Shown here: positions 12,140 through 22,373 of the stretch, in pieces
Layout: each line of letters begins with the position of its first letter
How positions within the stretch are numbered: the stretch's first letter is position 1
Source of the DNA: Lantana camara
Lineage: Eukaryota > Streptophyta > Magnoliopsida > Lamiales > Verbenaceae
NCBI GenBank assembly: GCA_037501455.1
Contig: CM074860.1
Coordinates: forward strand, 39,070,501-39,134,500
Reading direction: 5' to 3'
DNA: 64,000 nt
The notes under the pieces: generated by a model
Databases searched by the model: none
What the model was told of the DNA's origin: nothing
The model's input: the letters and a program-made list of their open reading frames with translations, nothing else
Made by a program: the position numbers and the translations under genes

Positions 12140-12947
12140 TGATGGGGTCAAAACACGCTCGTCCCACGTTTGGACACGTGGCAACTCAAGATAACGACAC
12201 CTGTCCTCCTGTGATTAAGGCAGTCATACACGAGCACCCAAACCCCCCAAGCGCCAAAGTCCCACAGGGACACGTGCCATCCCTACTGCGCGCATGAGCC
12301 ATCAATGCTGCCGCTCTCTAACGAGCGCGATTCGCCATACCAGGCTAAGCTCTCATCTTTCAAGGAAGCTCTCTTCGAGCGCTATTCCCCCTCATGGACA
12401 CTTTCACTCCCCCTCATTGTATGAGCCTTGGCCCTCATCCCATAGCGGATTCCTTGGTCTCCAAGGCTCTTGGTTGACACGAGGTGCTCTTAGCCCTTGT
12501 TATCAACCCCCTAAAACGGCTCTCTGACACCCCGTACATGCCCGCACACCTACCACTGTTGCCAACATTAACTTTCACCAACTTTTGCAGAAGATTCCTA
12601 CTAGGTTTCTCTCATAGCGCCACGTGTTAGGGCAACACTTGGTCAAGACCACACGGTGCAAATGACCAAAGGGCCCCTGACCCTCAACTATAAATAGACA
12701 AGTTCATCTTCTCCACTGTAAGCAATCTCCATTACTGCACTTTTGCAACTTGTTTAGTTTCTCTTTCAGATCATCATCTGACTTGAGCGTCGGAGAGCCA
12801 AACTGGAGATCACCCCCAGTTCCCCCAGCTTGGCCTTCTGACTTTGCTTTGGTGTTTGTCTTAGCAGGTAGAACCCCCCATCTTTTCCGACGATCGTCAA
12901 CTGGTTTCCTCACCTAAACAAATTGTAAAGTGATTGGACTCTGCACC
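12140..12947 (+). mobile_element. 5' LTR of F, 3'-truncated by 18 bp
   Basis: It matches the 3' LTR (18561-19369) almost base for base up to ctctgcacc. The 3' LTR then continues ccatattcagacccatca, whereas here the integrase codons begin. The two LTRs differ at scattered single bases, roughly 96-97% identical by eye (not counted). The joint shares gcacc on both sides, which is microhomology. Confidence 0.85.
12688..12697 (+). promoter_or_regulatory. TATA box of the F 5' LTR
   Basis: ctataaatag lies in the LTR; transcription would start about 30 bp downstream (around 12725). The same box is kept in the 3' LTR at 19110-19119. A conserved motif follows at 12779-12795 (tgacttgagcgtcggag), in the presumed R/U5. 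Confidence 0.7.
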
Positions 12948-13746
12948 TAAACAAAAGAAGTTTGTCATTTTAGCCGTCGACTATTTTACCAAATGGGCCG
13001 AGGCTGAGGCTGTTTCGAAGATTACATTCAGGGTCGTGAGGGACTTCATTTGGAAAAACATTATCTGTAGATATGGCATACCAAGGGTGCTCATTTCAGA
13101 CAATGGATCCCAGTTCATAGCAGCTGACACACGAGAATGGTGTTCAGACTTGGGTATTGAGCAACGTTTTACTTCCGTAGGCCATCCCCAAGCCAATGGA
13201 CAGGCAGAAGTCACCAACAGGATCATTTTGCAGTATCTGAAAACCATGCTAGAAAGCAAGAAAAGTGAGTGGGCCGAAGAGCTACAAGGATCCCTTTGGG
13301 CGTATCGTACAACCCCACGAACGTTAACCGGAGAAACGCCATTTGACCTCTTGTATGGATCTGAAGCCATGATACCAGTGAAAATTATACACGAATCCGC
13401 TCGTGTAGCCTATTTCGAGCCCCAGGATAATGAAGTCAACAGGAGCCTGGAGTTGGACCTGCTGGAGGAGAGAAGGGACAATGCGTGGGCAAAAATGCAC
13501 AGATATAAGGCAACTGTGGCACGACAATATAACAAGCGTGTAAAAGAAATAACTTTCCAACTAGGAAACTTGGTCTTAAAGAAAGTGGAAGTATCCAAAC
13601 ATGTGGGAAAATTGGACCCCAACTGGGAAGGTCCGTTCAAAATCATACAAATCAGAGCTAACAACACTTACACCCTGGAGACATTGCAAGGCGAGCGCTC
13701 GCCTCGGCCTTGGAACACATGTAACCTCCGGCTGTTTTATGTCTAA
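12934..13746 (+). CDS. Integrase domain of F (open frame, fused to LTR)
   Basis: This is the retroviral-type integrase core of a Tat-lineage gypsy element, which inserts retrotransposon cDNA into chromosomes. The frame is open for 270 codons but has no ATG at its beginning: the first four codons come from the LTR. The N-terminal HHCC zinc domain is lost with the deletion. The catalytic triad is complete: Asp in AVDYFTKW (about residue 17), Asp in LISDNGSQF (about 57) and Glu in GQAEVTNR (about 93), with 35 residues between the second Asp and the Glu. The C-terminal part ends with the usual Tat phrase around RPWNTCNLRLFYV. No frameshift is seen, unlike the antisense ORF downstream. It is probably not translated as it stands; it is a polyprotein remnant rather than a gene. 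Confidence 0.85.
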   Translation: MDSAPKQKKFVILAVDYFTKWAEAEAVSKITFRVVRDFIWKNIICRYGIPRVLISDNGSQFIAADTREWCSDLGIEQRFTSVGHPQANGQAEVTNRIILQYLKTMLESKKSEWAEELQGSLWAYRTTPRTLTGETPFDLLYGSEAMIPVKIIHESARVAYFEPQDNEVNRSLELDLLEERRDNAWAKMHRYKATVARQYNKRVKEITFQLGNLVLKKVEVSKHVGKLDPNWEGPFKIIQIRANNTYTLETLQGERSPRPWNTCNLRLFYV

Positions 13747-14338
13747 AAGTTCTCTAAAAATGATGACGTAACAATCCCACTAATGGGCTCTATGTACTAC
13801 TTCAAATCTCAAGTAAGTTACAATACATTCTCCTGAATATTTCTATTCTACTACTTTTAAATTATGCAAGTGGATAAGACCCACGTCCCTCGTTTCTACG
13901 AGCGTGGTTGGCAATCAATTTCAATATGCACAATGTTATTGCACATGGGTTACGCTTGCCAGCGCTTTACTCCACGTGGGGGGACGCCCTTATAAGGATA
14001 GCCTGGTAACGCTCACAACCAACATGATGAATCGAAGAAAAACACAAGGGAAACCCTAGTAGGCCTTGGTTGTTAGTCACAACGCATTGCGCTTGAAAAC
14101 GGGATCGCTTGCAAGTCTAAAAAATCAACTAGTACAATCGCGTTCATTCAACGGTAACGTTATTCGGAATGAATTAACTCAAATCTTGAACACCAGGGCG
14201 TTCTCAAGGGGGTGATCCCCGCGCTCGTTCAAAAGCAGCCGATTTTTACAAAATTCTTGTTAAGACCAAGCTAAAAGTTCTCTGAGAAAGAAACTCACAC
14301 GCTTACCTGAAGGTCTGAATGGATTTATATGTACGAAA
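13747..14338 (+). other. F untranslated region after pol
   Basis: This is non-coding sequence between the integrase stop and the tandem array. No open frame above 60 codons is present. A gtaagt (13813) and short C-rich tracts are visible but no function can be assigned. Confidence 0.5.
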
Positions 14339-14775
14339 ATTTTCACAAGTCTTGAACGAGGGCAGCCTCTCAGTAAGACCCTCGTAGTTACTCAAGACTT
14401 AGTAAAATTTTCTAACTGTAAAAGCAAAGTTTTCACAAGTCTTAAACTAGGGCAGCCACTCAGTAAGACCCTCGTAGTTACTCAAGACTTAGTAAAATTT
14501 TCTAAGTGTAAAAGCAAACTTTTCACGAGCCTTGAACGAGGGCAGCCTCTCAGTAAGACCCTCGTAGTTACTCAAGACTTAGTAAAATTTTCTAAGTGTA
14601 AAAGCAAAATTTTCACGAGCCTTGAACGAGGGCAGCCTCTCAGTAAGACCCTCGTAGTTACTCAAGACTTTATAAAATTTTCTAAGTGTAAAAGCAAAAA
14701 TTTTCACAAGTCTTGAAAGAGGGCAATCTTCCAGTAAAACCCTTGTGCTTACTCAAGATTTAGCTAAAACAAGGC
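14339..14775. repeat. Tandem array of 90-bp hairpin units, ~4.8 copies
   Basis: Units begin at tttcac at 14341, 14431, 14521 and 14611 (exact 90-bp period) and 14702 (91 bp, more diverged, partial). Each unit is an imperfect inverted repeat. AAAATTTT, AAGTCTTGA and ACGAGGG on the left pair with CCCTCGT, TCAAGACTT and AAAATTTT on the right, around a 16-base loop. Changes such as aagtcttga to gagccttga in units 3 and 4 are not fully compensated. Tandem repeats in the 3' untranslated region of Tat/Ogre elements are known and can seed satellites. Confidence 0.92.
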
Positions 14776-15040
14776 ATATTTTACCAAGCATGTTGCACAT
14801 AATCTTAGCATTATGAGATTTTATTACAACAGGCACAAGGGAAAAATTCCGCAATCAAGAAAATAAAGAAAAGCATTATTATAGAAAAAGGAGAATTTTA
14901 TTGATTGGGGCTTTCGCCAAAGTTACAAAACAAGGACCCATGGGCCCTTAACATTCTTACAAGGAAACGACCTAAAATAGAGGAAGAGAAATTGCAACAT
15001 AAGTATTAAAAGGAATCATCAAGCTGCAGGAGCAACACCT
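14776..15040. other. F spacer between repeat array and antisense ORF
   Basis: AT-rich non-coding sequence. On the minus strand it would be the 3' untranslated region of the antisense ORF. Confidence 0.5.
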
Positions 15041-16693
15041 TCATCCAGAACCACCAGAACGTTTTGGGCCACGGGGCCTGTCGGCTCTTGGGGTATGTTC
15101 TTCTTGGTTCTGGGCTACTGGAGGAGGCACCAGCCTGTTGTTTCCCGGCGCTTGGGGAGCATTGGGCTCATTAGCCTCATTTGCGGGAGCAAGGGCATTT
15201 TCATCAATTGGAGCAAGAGCATTGACCACGTGCGCTGGAGGCTCATTTGCAGGAAGAACCTCGGAGGAGATAGGGGCAACATCAGCACCCTCATTTTGTT
15301 CTGCCTGAGGGGCTTCTACCGGAGGATGAGCCGCCATGTATTCATCCTGGATGAGCGTGACCAGGAAATTGTACTCAGGCTCGTCGATATTGGACTCAGG
15401 ATCCTCGTGGTCATCGTCCTCCTCAATGTAGTGCTCGTCGAACATGAGCCCCATGCCCTGCGCCTCGCGAATGGACGGATCAGTCAAACCCTTGTGGATA
15501 CCCTGCTCAATCGCCAAATTGAAGGCTTTTTGGGCCTCGTCAAGACAATGCAAAGAGGCCGCAAAGTTAAATTCCTTGGAATGGCAAAACTTGATGAGCC
15601 ACTCTTTGACCACTTGCTCAATGCGATGAGAAAGCTGGTTCATGGTATCTACGAATTTCTGCTCCGCCTGAGCAGCCCTCGTCTTCCATGAGTCACGATC
15701 GGCCGTGAGCTTTTCATGGCTCTCGTTGAGGTTATTGTACTGCGTGTGCCAACTCCTCCGAGCGGTTTCGGCGTTCTTGAAGTAATTCTGCAGCTCCTTC
15801 ATCTCAGCCTCCATTTTTTCGTGCTCTTCCTTAAGAGAAAGGTACATGGCCTTCTCTGTATCCAACTCTTCTTGGATTTGAATCATTCGAGCGTGCCATT
15901 TTCTTGTACTTGGCCTTCCAATCAGCATAAACTGAGGCACGCATTTGAATGTTCTTTGCCCTCGGAAGAACTTGCTGCACAGGCTCGAAAGGGCAGAAGT
16001 GTAAGTAAAAATTTTGGAAAAAGACATCTTTAGAAAATAAAATTCGAGGAAGAAAAAGGGACTTACAGAAATGAGGGCATGCACCATATCACTGGTGACC
16101 TTTTCAACAGATTCGGAGTATAGATGTTTATGGTCCGCTGTGAATTGGATCCTCTCGTATAAGCCCTCACTGATGGTTTGGGCGACTGTTCCATGCCTCA
16201 ATAGTACGGCACCTCCATCTGCGGAGCCTTTGTAGCTCCTATCCCCTTTGCGCTCAAAATCCCACAAATACTCCCCCTCTGAAGAGGAAGTGTCCCCATC
16301 GCCGCCCTTGGGGCCCTCAACCACTCGTTTGCCTTTGCCAGATATGGTAAAGGAATCCGGCATCCTTTTCCTCTTTCTGGAGGTTGAAGTGCTTTCTCCC
16401 TGAGGATCCCTGGTTGTGACGCTCGTCGGAGGCCTTGGTGGCAGAATTGGAGCGAGAATAATGGCTCCACTCACCTGAGAAGCAGACGGGACCCTTTGAA
16501 TCACCCTTGTGTCAAGATTGGGTGCTTGGTTATTACCACGGCCTTAGCTGGCGCTCGAGCCTGCCGCTTGTCTTTCCCCGCGTTCGTTGCCACGACCTGC
16601 GCCTCAGGGTGGTTGGTTTTGCTGATTACCCTGATTGGCCTGTCACCTGTTAGCATTGGCGAAACGGGCAGCGTGTCGGATTCCTCCAGCCAT
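15041..16693 (-). pseudogene. F antisense ORF, C-terminal part (coiled coil, acidic tail)
   Basis: The first codons read MAGGIRHAARFANANR. Three in-frame stops lie between 16693 and 16504 (tga, tga, taa, each one C-to-T change from an Arg or Gln codon). After that the frame is open for 487 codons. A basic patch (SRKRKRMP) and a Ser/Glu-rich stretch come first, then a long predicted coiled coil (EELDTEKAMYLSLKEEHEKM and following, about 16-15.6 kb), then a Pro/Ala/Glu-rich tail ending RGPKRSGGSG. A likely 92-bp intron spans 16066 to 15975 (minus strand GTAAGT ... TGCAG). Spliced, it would join LIS to VLPRAKNIQMRASVYADWKA, with a 1-base frameshift shortly after. This layout fits the plant 'putative gypsy type transposon' family (Transposase_28) found antisense in Tat elements. 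Its function is unknown. Confidence 0.7.
15975..16066 (-). other. Candidate intron in the F antisense ORF
   Basis: Read on the minus strand, the boundaries are TTTCT|GTAAGT (16067/16066) and TGTGCAG|CAAG (15975/15974). The interior is U-rich as plant introns are. Unspliced, the frame reads through a hydrophobic, atypical stretch; spliced, it continues in typical family sequence. Confidence 0.55.
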
Positions 16694-16822
16694 GATGATG
16701 TTTAAACCTAAGGCAAGAAAAAACAACGAGGGTCAGAAACCCTGAAGCAAACATCACAAAATACAAATTATAAATGCAAGTGAATAGTTAGCATCCCTAT
16801 CTACAAGTTAGTGCCCTAAAAT

Positions 16823-17881
16823 CTAACCATCTCTCTCCAAATCCCGAGCGGGAGGGTTGCTGAGATAATGGGGGTCGTTGGTAAGCCCGCAAAGGAACAT
16901 GAGTTCCGCATCATCTATCAAATCTTTGGCTTGTATCGGCTGGCCCTCGTCCCTCAGCGCTCCAGTCAGATCCTTAGCCCAGTTATCAGGAAAAGTGGGG
17001 CCTAAGCGATTCTTCACAAGGGAGCCCTTCCTGTGCAAGATCCACTCTCGTGATACCCCAAAATATCGTCCGTTGGGGCTTTGACAAAGATAAACTTCTC
17101 CTTCCAATCAGCTTCAGATGAGCCTTTGCCTGGACATAATAGAAGAAACCCACCTCCGGCGACGAGCACGGGGAACTAACAACTTGTAGCAAGGCATTGA
17201 AATTTGCTATTGAGGGCTCGTACCCGGTACACTCCATGAGGACCATGAAGCAAGTTATGAGGGCAAGTCCGTTGGGCATGATCTACGAGGGACATAGGTT
17301 CAAATTATTCAGAATATTGGCCACCGGGACCGGGATAGGAAACCTCAATCCCCCAGAGCTGATCGCATCTTTGTAGATAACCATCTCACCGGGGGGTGGG
17401 TGGTTGGTGCGCTCGTGATCAGCAGGAATCCGCCAGGAGAAGCACTCCTCCCAATATATTGGAGCCAGCATAGTCTTAATCTCCCCCAAGGTAATTGTGT
17501 TGGGGGTCTCATCAGGGGTACGTTCGGTCGCTTACATACCTGAGCCTTCACCCTCGTTGGACCCTTTGGCCTTCTTAGCTTTTTTGGGCCTCTGGGGCTT
17601 CTTCCTTTTGCCCTTGGCATGGGCTCTTTCAGAGGGCCCCTCTTCCCCCTCAGATTCAGGGGCCAGGGCAGCGACGGCCACGGTTACGGTATGGCGGTGT
17701 GGATGGGTGGCACTCTCCGTCAATGGCAACACCTCTCCTTGCCTCTCCGCCTCTAGTACCAGGTTCATTTCTTCAAAAGGGGCTCAACCCCATCCGGATT
17801 TCTTTCATCCATGGCCCTAACGGCCGCGTCCAACTCTTCGTCCCTAGGGGAACCCGGAGGAGATGAACTCTGGGTAGCCAT
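16823..17881 (-). pseudogene. F antisense ORF, N-terminal part (Transposase_28-like)
   Basis: It starts at ATG 17881 (MATQSSSPPGSPRDEELDAA). A frameshift near 17785 leads to a Lys-rich stretch (KGKRKKPQRPKKAKKAKG). An in-frame TAA at about 17534 and a TAG at about 17284 are each one C-to-T change from Gln. The core reads MVIYKDAISSGGLRFPIPVP ... LNLCPS ... IMPNGLALITCFMVLMECTG ... FFYYVQAK, the usual pattern of the Transposase_28 'putative gypsy type transposon' domain. Two further frameshifts lie near 17110 and 17070 around KEKFIFVKAP, and the frame ends DLERDG at 16823. An intron probably joins it to the C-terminal part (acceptor ccttag|gt near 16706). The protein's role in the element is not known. 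Confidence 0.7.
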
Positions 17882-18544
17882 CTCCTCAACCTCGCGGGCA
17901 AATTCCTCCACATGATCTCCGGAAATGATTTGAGAAGGATTTTCGGGAAATAAAAGGGTTCTCTTTTAAGAATCAGAAGGAGACGCAAAATTCAGGGACT
18001 TGGGGAAAAAAGGGAGGTGTATTGAAGACTAAATCCTAATCTGTTCTAAGGTTAGCAAAGTTAAAAAGATTTCACCGGAAGGTTACCTTGGGTTTTCTGG
18101 AAAGAATTGAAGGAATGTTTTGAATGCTCTGAAACTTGTTTGCAAGGAGTTTTCTGCAAATATGTGCTCTAAAGATATGTTTGCATAAAGGATGGAATGG
18201 ATACAGAATCCCTTATTTATAGGGATGGAAGTTGGTACGTTTCTGGAAAAAAATTCAAAATTGCAATCATTTCTCGCCTAGGAAACCTTTCACTTTATTG
18301 AACCGTCACGTACTTCCCAAGTTCCACGCGCCCCACGTGCATCAGCATTTAATGCTTAGACGCTCCAAGCGGCTAGAAGAAAGGACTGCATTTAATGCAT
18401 GGACATTACAAGCAGTCAGAAGAAGAGACCGCATTTATGGCGCAATCAGAAGGATGATCGCCCAACACGCCATGCCTCATACGAGCGCGATGCTTGATGG
18501 ATTGCACCGGTAGAATTCTACAGCCCTTATCACTAAGGACTATA
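17882..18544 (-). other. F region upstream of the antisense ORF (its promoter and leader)
   Basis: This is non-coding; short frames are chance. Read on the minus strand it carries a TATA box at 18223-18211 and a leader of about 300 bases before the ATG. The phrases gcatttaatgc and tttaatgcat recur near 18345 and 18390. Confidence 0.55.
18211..18223 (-). promoter_or_regulatory. TATA box of the antisense ORF
   Basis: The minus strand reads CCTATAAATAAGG, a near-ideal plant TATA box about 330 bp upstream of ATG 17881. It faces the LTR promoter, so F has convergent transcription units. Confidence 0.6.
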
Positions 18545-18560
18545 GAATTGGGGGGCAAAA
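18545..18560 (+). other. Polypurine tract of F
   Basis: The bases gaattggggggcaaaa lie directly before the 3' LTR start TGATGG. This is the primer site for second-strand DNA synthesis. Confidence 0.8.
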
Positions 18561-19387
18561 TGATGGGGTCAAAACACGCTGGTCCCACGTTTGGACACGT
18601 GGCAACTCAAGATAACGACACCTGTCCTCCTGTGATTAAGGCAGTCATACACGAGCGCCCAAACCCCCTAAGCGCCAAAGTCCCACAGGGACACGTGCCA
18701 TCCTTGCTGCGCGTATGAGCCATCAACGCTGCTGCTCTCTAACGAGCGCGATCCGCCATACCAGGCTAAGCTCTTATCTATCAAGGAAGCTCTTTTCGAG
18801 TGCTATTCCCCCTCAGGGAAACTTTCATTCCCCCTCATTGTATGAGCCTTGGCCCTCATCCCATAGCAGATTCCTTGGTCTCCAAGGCTCTTGGTTGACA
18901 CGAGCGTGCTCTTAGACCTCGTTACCAACCCCCTAAAATAGCTCTCTGACACCCCGTACATGCCCGCACACCTACCACTGTTGCCAACACTAACTTTCAC
19001 CAGCTTTTACAGAAGATTCCTCCTAGGTTTCTCTCATAGCGCCACGTGTTAGGGCAACACTTGGTCAGGACCACATGGTGCAAATGACCAAAGGGTCCCT
19101 GACCCTCAACTATAAATAGACAAGTTCATCTTCTCCACTGTAAGCAATCTCCATTACTGCACTTTTGCAACTTCTTTACTTTCACTTTCAGATCATCATC
19201 TGACTTGAGCGTCGGAGAGCCAAACTAGGAATCACCCCCAGTTCCCCCAGCTTAGCCTTCTGACTTTGCTTTGATGTTTGTCCTAGCAGGTAGAACCCCC
19301 CATCTTTTCCGGCGATCATCAACTGGTTTCCTCACCTAAACAAATTGTAAAGTGATTGGACTCTGCACCCCATATTCAGACCCATCA
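18561..19387 (+). mobile_element. 3' LTR of F, complete, 827 bp
   Basis: It begins TGATGGGGTC and ends GACCCATCA, followed by the target duplication cactc. It includes the TATA box ctataaatag at 19110-19119 and the conserved motif at 19201-19217. It supplies the 18 terminal bases missing from the 5' LTR. Confidence 0.9.
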
Positions 19388-19392
19388 CACTC

Positions 19393-19953
19393 CTCGCAAT
19401 ATTATACTAATTTAATCCAACTAATTTCAGACAATAATTACAGTACTTCACATGTTTAGAATGGAATTTGATAGACCTACGTTTAGGGCATGATTTTTGC
19501 TTAATATACAAAATTGAAGACTATTCTAGGAGTTTGAAGAAACAGATTAATCAGTAAATGTCCGATCACAAAATCGATTTCCAATGAATTTCCGATGGAT
19601 ACGCTCCTCAAAATTCAATAATATTTTTAGAATGATTATTATGATAAGATGGTTGATGATGCTTTTCTTTCATAGTGGATCTAGACTTCATGAGTTCGTA
19701 AATAATTGATATTGAGTTGGATTATCACCAAATGTACGAATATTATTCTCATATATGATGTGTGTAACATGTAAGCTTAATTTGTGATCAATATTGTAAT
19801 TTCTTGCTTATATTTAATTAGTAATTGAAAACTGAATATTTTAAATTAAAGATGAAATTTATGAAAAAATTATCAGAAAAAACAAATTGTTTTAGAGTGT
19901 TCAGTTTGCACCAAGTTGAGAAGTTTTTACTTTTCACAAGTAAATCGTGGCTT
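19393..19953. other. AT-rich interval between F and E, nothing recognised
   Basis: AT-rich DNA with no open frame above 60 codons. It probably belongs to the same host stretch as the sequence left of F. Confidence 0.5.
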
Positions 19954-20564
19954 TGATCATCTCTTATGATTACAGTATACTACTTGTCGTGGCTCGTACC
20001 CGTTTTCCCATTTGGACTTATCAGAGCGTGCCATCTGGTATCTTGATGGAGTCAATATCCTCCGCTAATGGTATCGAGTCCGTAATTAACCTCCTCCAAC
20101 TTTTACCGCTTCATGCCTCGACTGTCGGAAGCTCCAAACTATCGACCCTCGTCCCTTGACCCACTCCGAACGCGTAGCTGGCAAACCCAATATCCATCTC
20201 CAAAGAGAGTGGCCGACCAAGCATTAAATGCTTGGTAATAATGGGATACCTGTCAGTTTGAGACATCGGCACGTCGACGAAATTCATTCACTCTACACCC
20301 AATGCCTGCATTTATACCACAGGTAACTCTCTTCACCTACCACATTTACTGCACTCCAAACTCGATCATCTCAACTCGATATTGACTTGAGCGTCGGAGT
20401 GCCAACCCAGGTCTCACCCCCATCTTCCCTCAGTTGGCCTCGAGCTCATCCCCACTTTCATCTTTCTCAAATTTCGAGCGATATCTGCGCTTCCCCTACT
20501 CAACAAATTCAAGTGCTCAGATCAAAGTTCCGGATGACCTATCATCGGAAATTTAGCTCGATCA
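19954..20564 (+). mobile_element. 5' LTR of E (start tentative)
   Basis: The right end is well placed: gctcgatca at 20564 is followed by the primer-binding region. The left end is a guess from tgatcatctc at 19954, which mirrors the terminal gatca. It shares the motif tgacttgagcgtcggag (20383-20399) with both F LTRs. A TATA-like catttatacc lies near 20310. The 3' LTR needed to confirm the borders is outside the window. Confidence 0.55.
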
Positions 20565-20586
20565 TTTTGGCGCCGTCTTTGGGAAA
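20565..20586 (+). other. Primer-binding region of E
   Basis: ttttggcgccgtctttggg follows the LTR directly. The phrase tggcgccgtct-tgggaa is the usual one at this place in Tat-lineage elements. Confidence 0.75.
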
Positions 20587-20607
20587 CACTACAAAAAGTG
20601 ATTCTCC

Positions 20608-22373
20608 ATGGCCGCTCGAAATCTAGGAAGCACTCCCATATTCAATGAGAATGGCCGGGAGATCCTACCCTAAATACCTGCTCGGATCCCATCTGCACCG
20701 GCGACACCCCAACTTGTCTACTCGACGCTGCTGTTGCGGAAGGAAGAGAGCCTCAGATGCCGAAGTGCCCTCCCACTCGACCCATCGAGATCATACAACC
20801 CGCAACCCATTATCCCACTTTCGTCCAACAAGTACCCTATCACCATCTAGTCGGCTATTGGGCGGGGGTCGATCATCCCTCATATCACCCTTCTCAATAT
20901 TTCCCACCACCACCTCTGGTTGGGAAGGACGCTTGGAGACCAGCTAGCGAATGTCTCTCCATTCGAGCAGGCGACGAAGCTGATTCTCAAGCCCTTGCAA
21001 ATACCAACAAGCGTAATGCGGATAGCCTTGAGGGTCGAGAAGATTCTAGATAAAGAAGCTTCCACACCAACTCTCGGAGGAGGAATAATAGCCGTCGACG
21101 GTCTGACACTTCAAGGGAACAGGAGAGTCGTCGTAGCAACGTCTCCTATAGAAGATCTAGTGGATTGTTCGATCGATTGGGCCTGATTGGCCGACCCAAC
21201 CAGATATAGAGATCCAATCGAGGACGTATCGTGGGATCGAATGACCTCAGGAATCAATTTCCCCGATGAATCCTCGACAAGATTCCCGTAGGTATGATGA
21301 AGGCCAAGGCTCTCACAGCCGATCTCGTTCCCCTCGACACACACAATAGGGTAACATCAAGATCGACCTTGGCGATACTGCAGTGATCGGGAAGTCCAAT
21401 CTCCATTCTGTGATGAAATCATCGAGACCACGACAGAGAAAAAGATCCCCACAGGATTGCCCACGTGTAATGGCTTGACTGATCCCAAGAAACATGTGTC
21501 TAGACTCGAGATACAGCTCAGTATGTTCGGGCACTCCCTTAACATTTGGGCCAAGATCTTTGTTACCACACTCAATGGACCTACTCAAGATTGGTTCTTG
21601 AGGCTTCCACCTCGATCCATCCCATCCTACAAAGTCTTGGTCAAGCGTTTCATCGCTCATTTCTTTTCGATGAAAGGGGATAAGCTTCCCTCGACCTATC
21701 TTTGCACCATAAAATAAGGGGCGAACGAGTCTCTTCGAGATTTCTTCACTCAATTTTCACAAGTTATCATCAACACTGAAGATCCCAGTGTTGACCTGCT
21801 TATCCCCATAATCCATCAGGCTTTGACCAGCAATGACTGCTCTCGATATATAGTCCTTCAAAAACCAAAACATTTGGCCGGAATCCAAGTTGCTGCCTAT
21901 GACTGGATGCAGCTTGAGGAATTGGAAAATTCCCGACTCAGTCCCACACGTACCAAGAGGAATGATTCAGGCCGATTGACTAAGCCTGAAGGTCGTCCCA
22001 AAGTTAACGCACCCCTCGGTCAGACACCACGAAAGCATTATACATAGCTCACCCTACCGATCGATGAAATCTACAATGTCATCGACCCAAATCTCCTCAA
22101 GAAGCCAAAACTGATGAGGGAGACACCCAAGAGTCGAGTGAGCAACAAGTTTTGCAACTTCCATCAACAGAAGGGCCACAGCACTTCTGAATACAACACC
22201 CTACGCGAAGAAATCAAATGATTTATTAAAAGTGGACACTTGCTCGAGTTTATCAGAAAGATCGATGACAACGCTTGCAACCGAGAAAATAACGAGAAGT
22301 CTCCCGCTCGGCAACGACAAGCTAAACCCCCGACAGAGCACGATCCACATAATCGACCCTGCCTTGGTCCCAT
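20608..22373 (+). pseudogene. gag of E (decayed)
   Basis: This encoded the capsid-like structural protein that packages retrotransposon RNA in the cytoplasm. ATG 20608 opens MAARNLGSTPIFNENGREIL and meets a TAA after 21 codons; the frame then shifts several times. Recognisable parts are a Pro/Tyr-rich N-terminus (20757-20900), the Retrotrans_gag core from 21457 (GLTDPKK, FVTTLNGPTQDWFLRLPP, FIAHFF; a stop at about 21716 interrupts it, then ESLRDFFTQFS) and the C-terminal zinc-finger-like CNFHQQKGHSTSEYNTLREE near 22155-22215. Stops occur at 22045 and 22219. C1 interrupts it at 22373 next to RPCLGP. The sequence resumes at 36212 with DMIAGGPSG, the typical phrase just before protease. Confidence 0.8.

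Larger units (their letters stand above)
12140..19387 (+). mobile_element. Element F: deleted Tat-type Ty3/gypsy retrotransposon, 7.2 kb
   Basis: The element starts TGATGGGGTC and ends GACCCATCA, which are inverted to each other. It is flanked by cactc on both sides (12135-12139 and 19388-19392). The order is: 5' LTR lacking its last 18 bp, integrase, tandem hairpin array, antisense ORF, polypurine tract, 3' LTR. The primer-binding site, gag, protease, RT and RNase H are absent, removed by one deletion joining the 5' LTR to integrase. The Tat assignment rests on the integrase sequence, on the antisense ORF between pol and the 3' LTR (known from Grande-type Tat elements) and on the LTR motif shared with E. 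F cannot transpose by itself. Confidence 0.88.

Noticed and set aside
14339..14775. CRISPR-like array of direct repeats
   Set aside because: The 90-bp units are contiguous, with no unique spacers, and sit in a plant retrotransposon; this is a tandem repeat.
15095..16033. Plus-strand frames of 198 and 105 codons
   Set aside because: They are mirror frames of the antisense ORF; only the minus strand gives recognisable coiled-coil and family sequence.
20565..20586. tRNA gene fragment at tggcgccgtc
   Set aside because: It is the primer-binding region next to the LTR of E; no cloverleaf is present.
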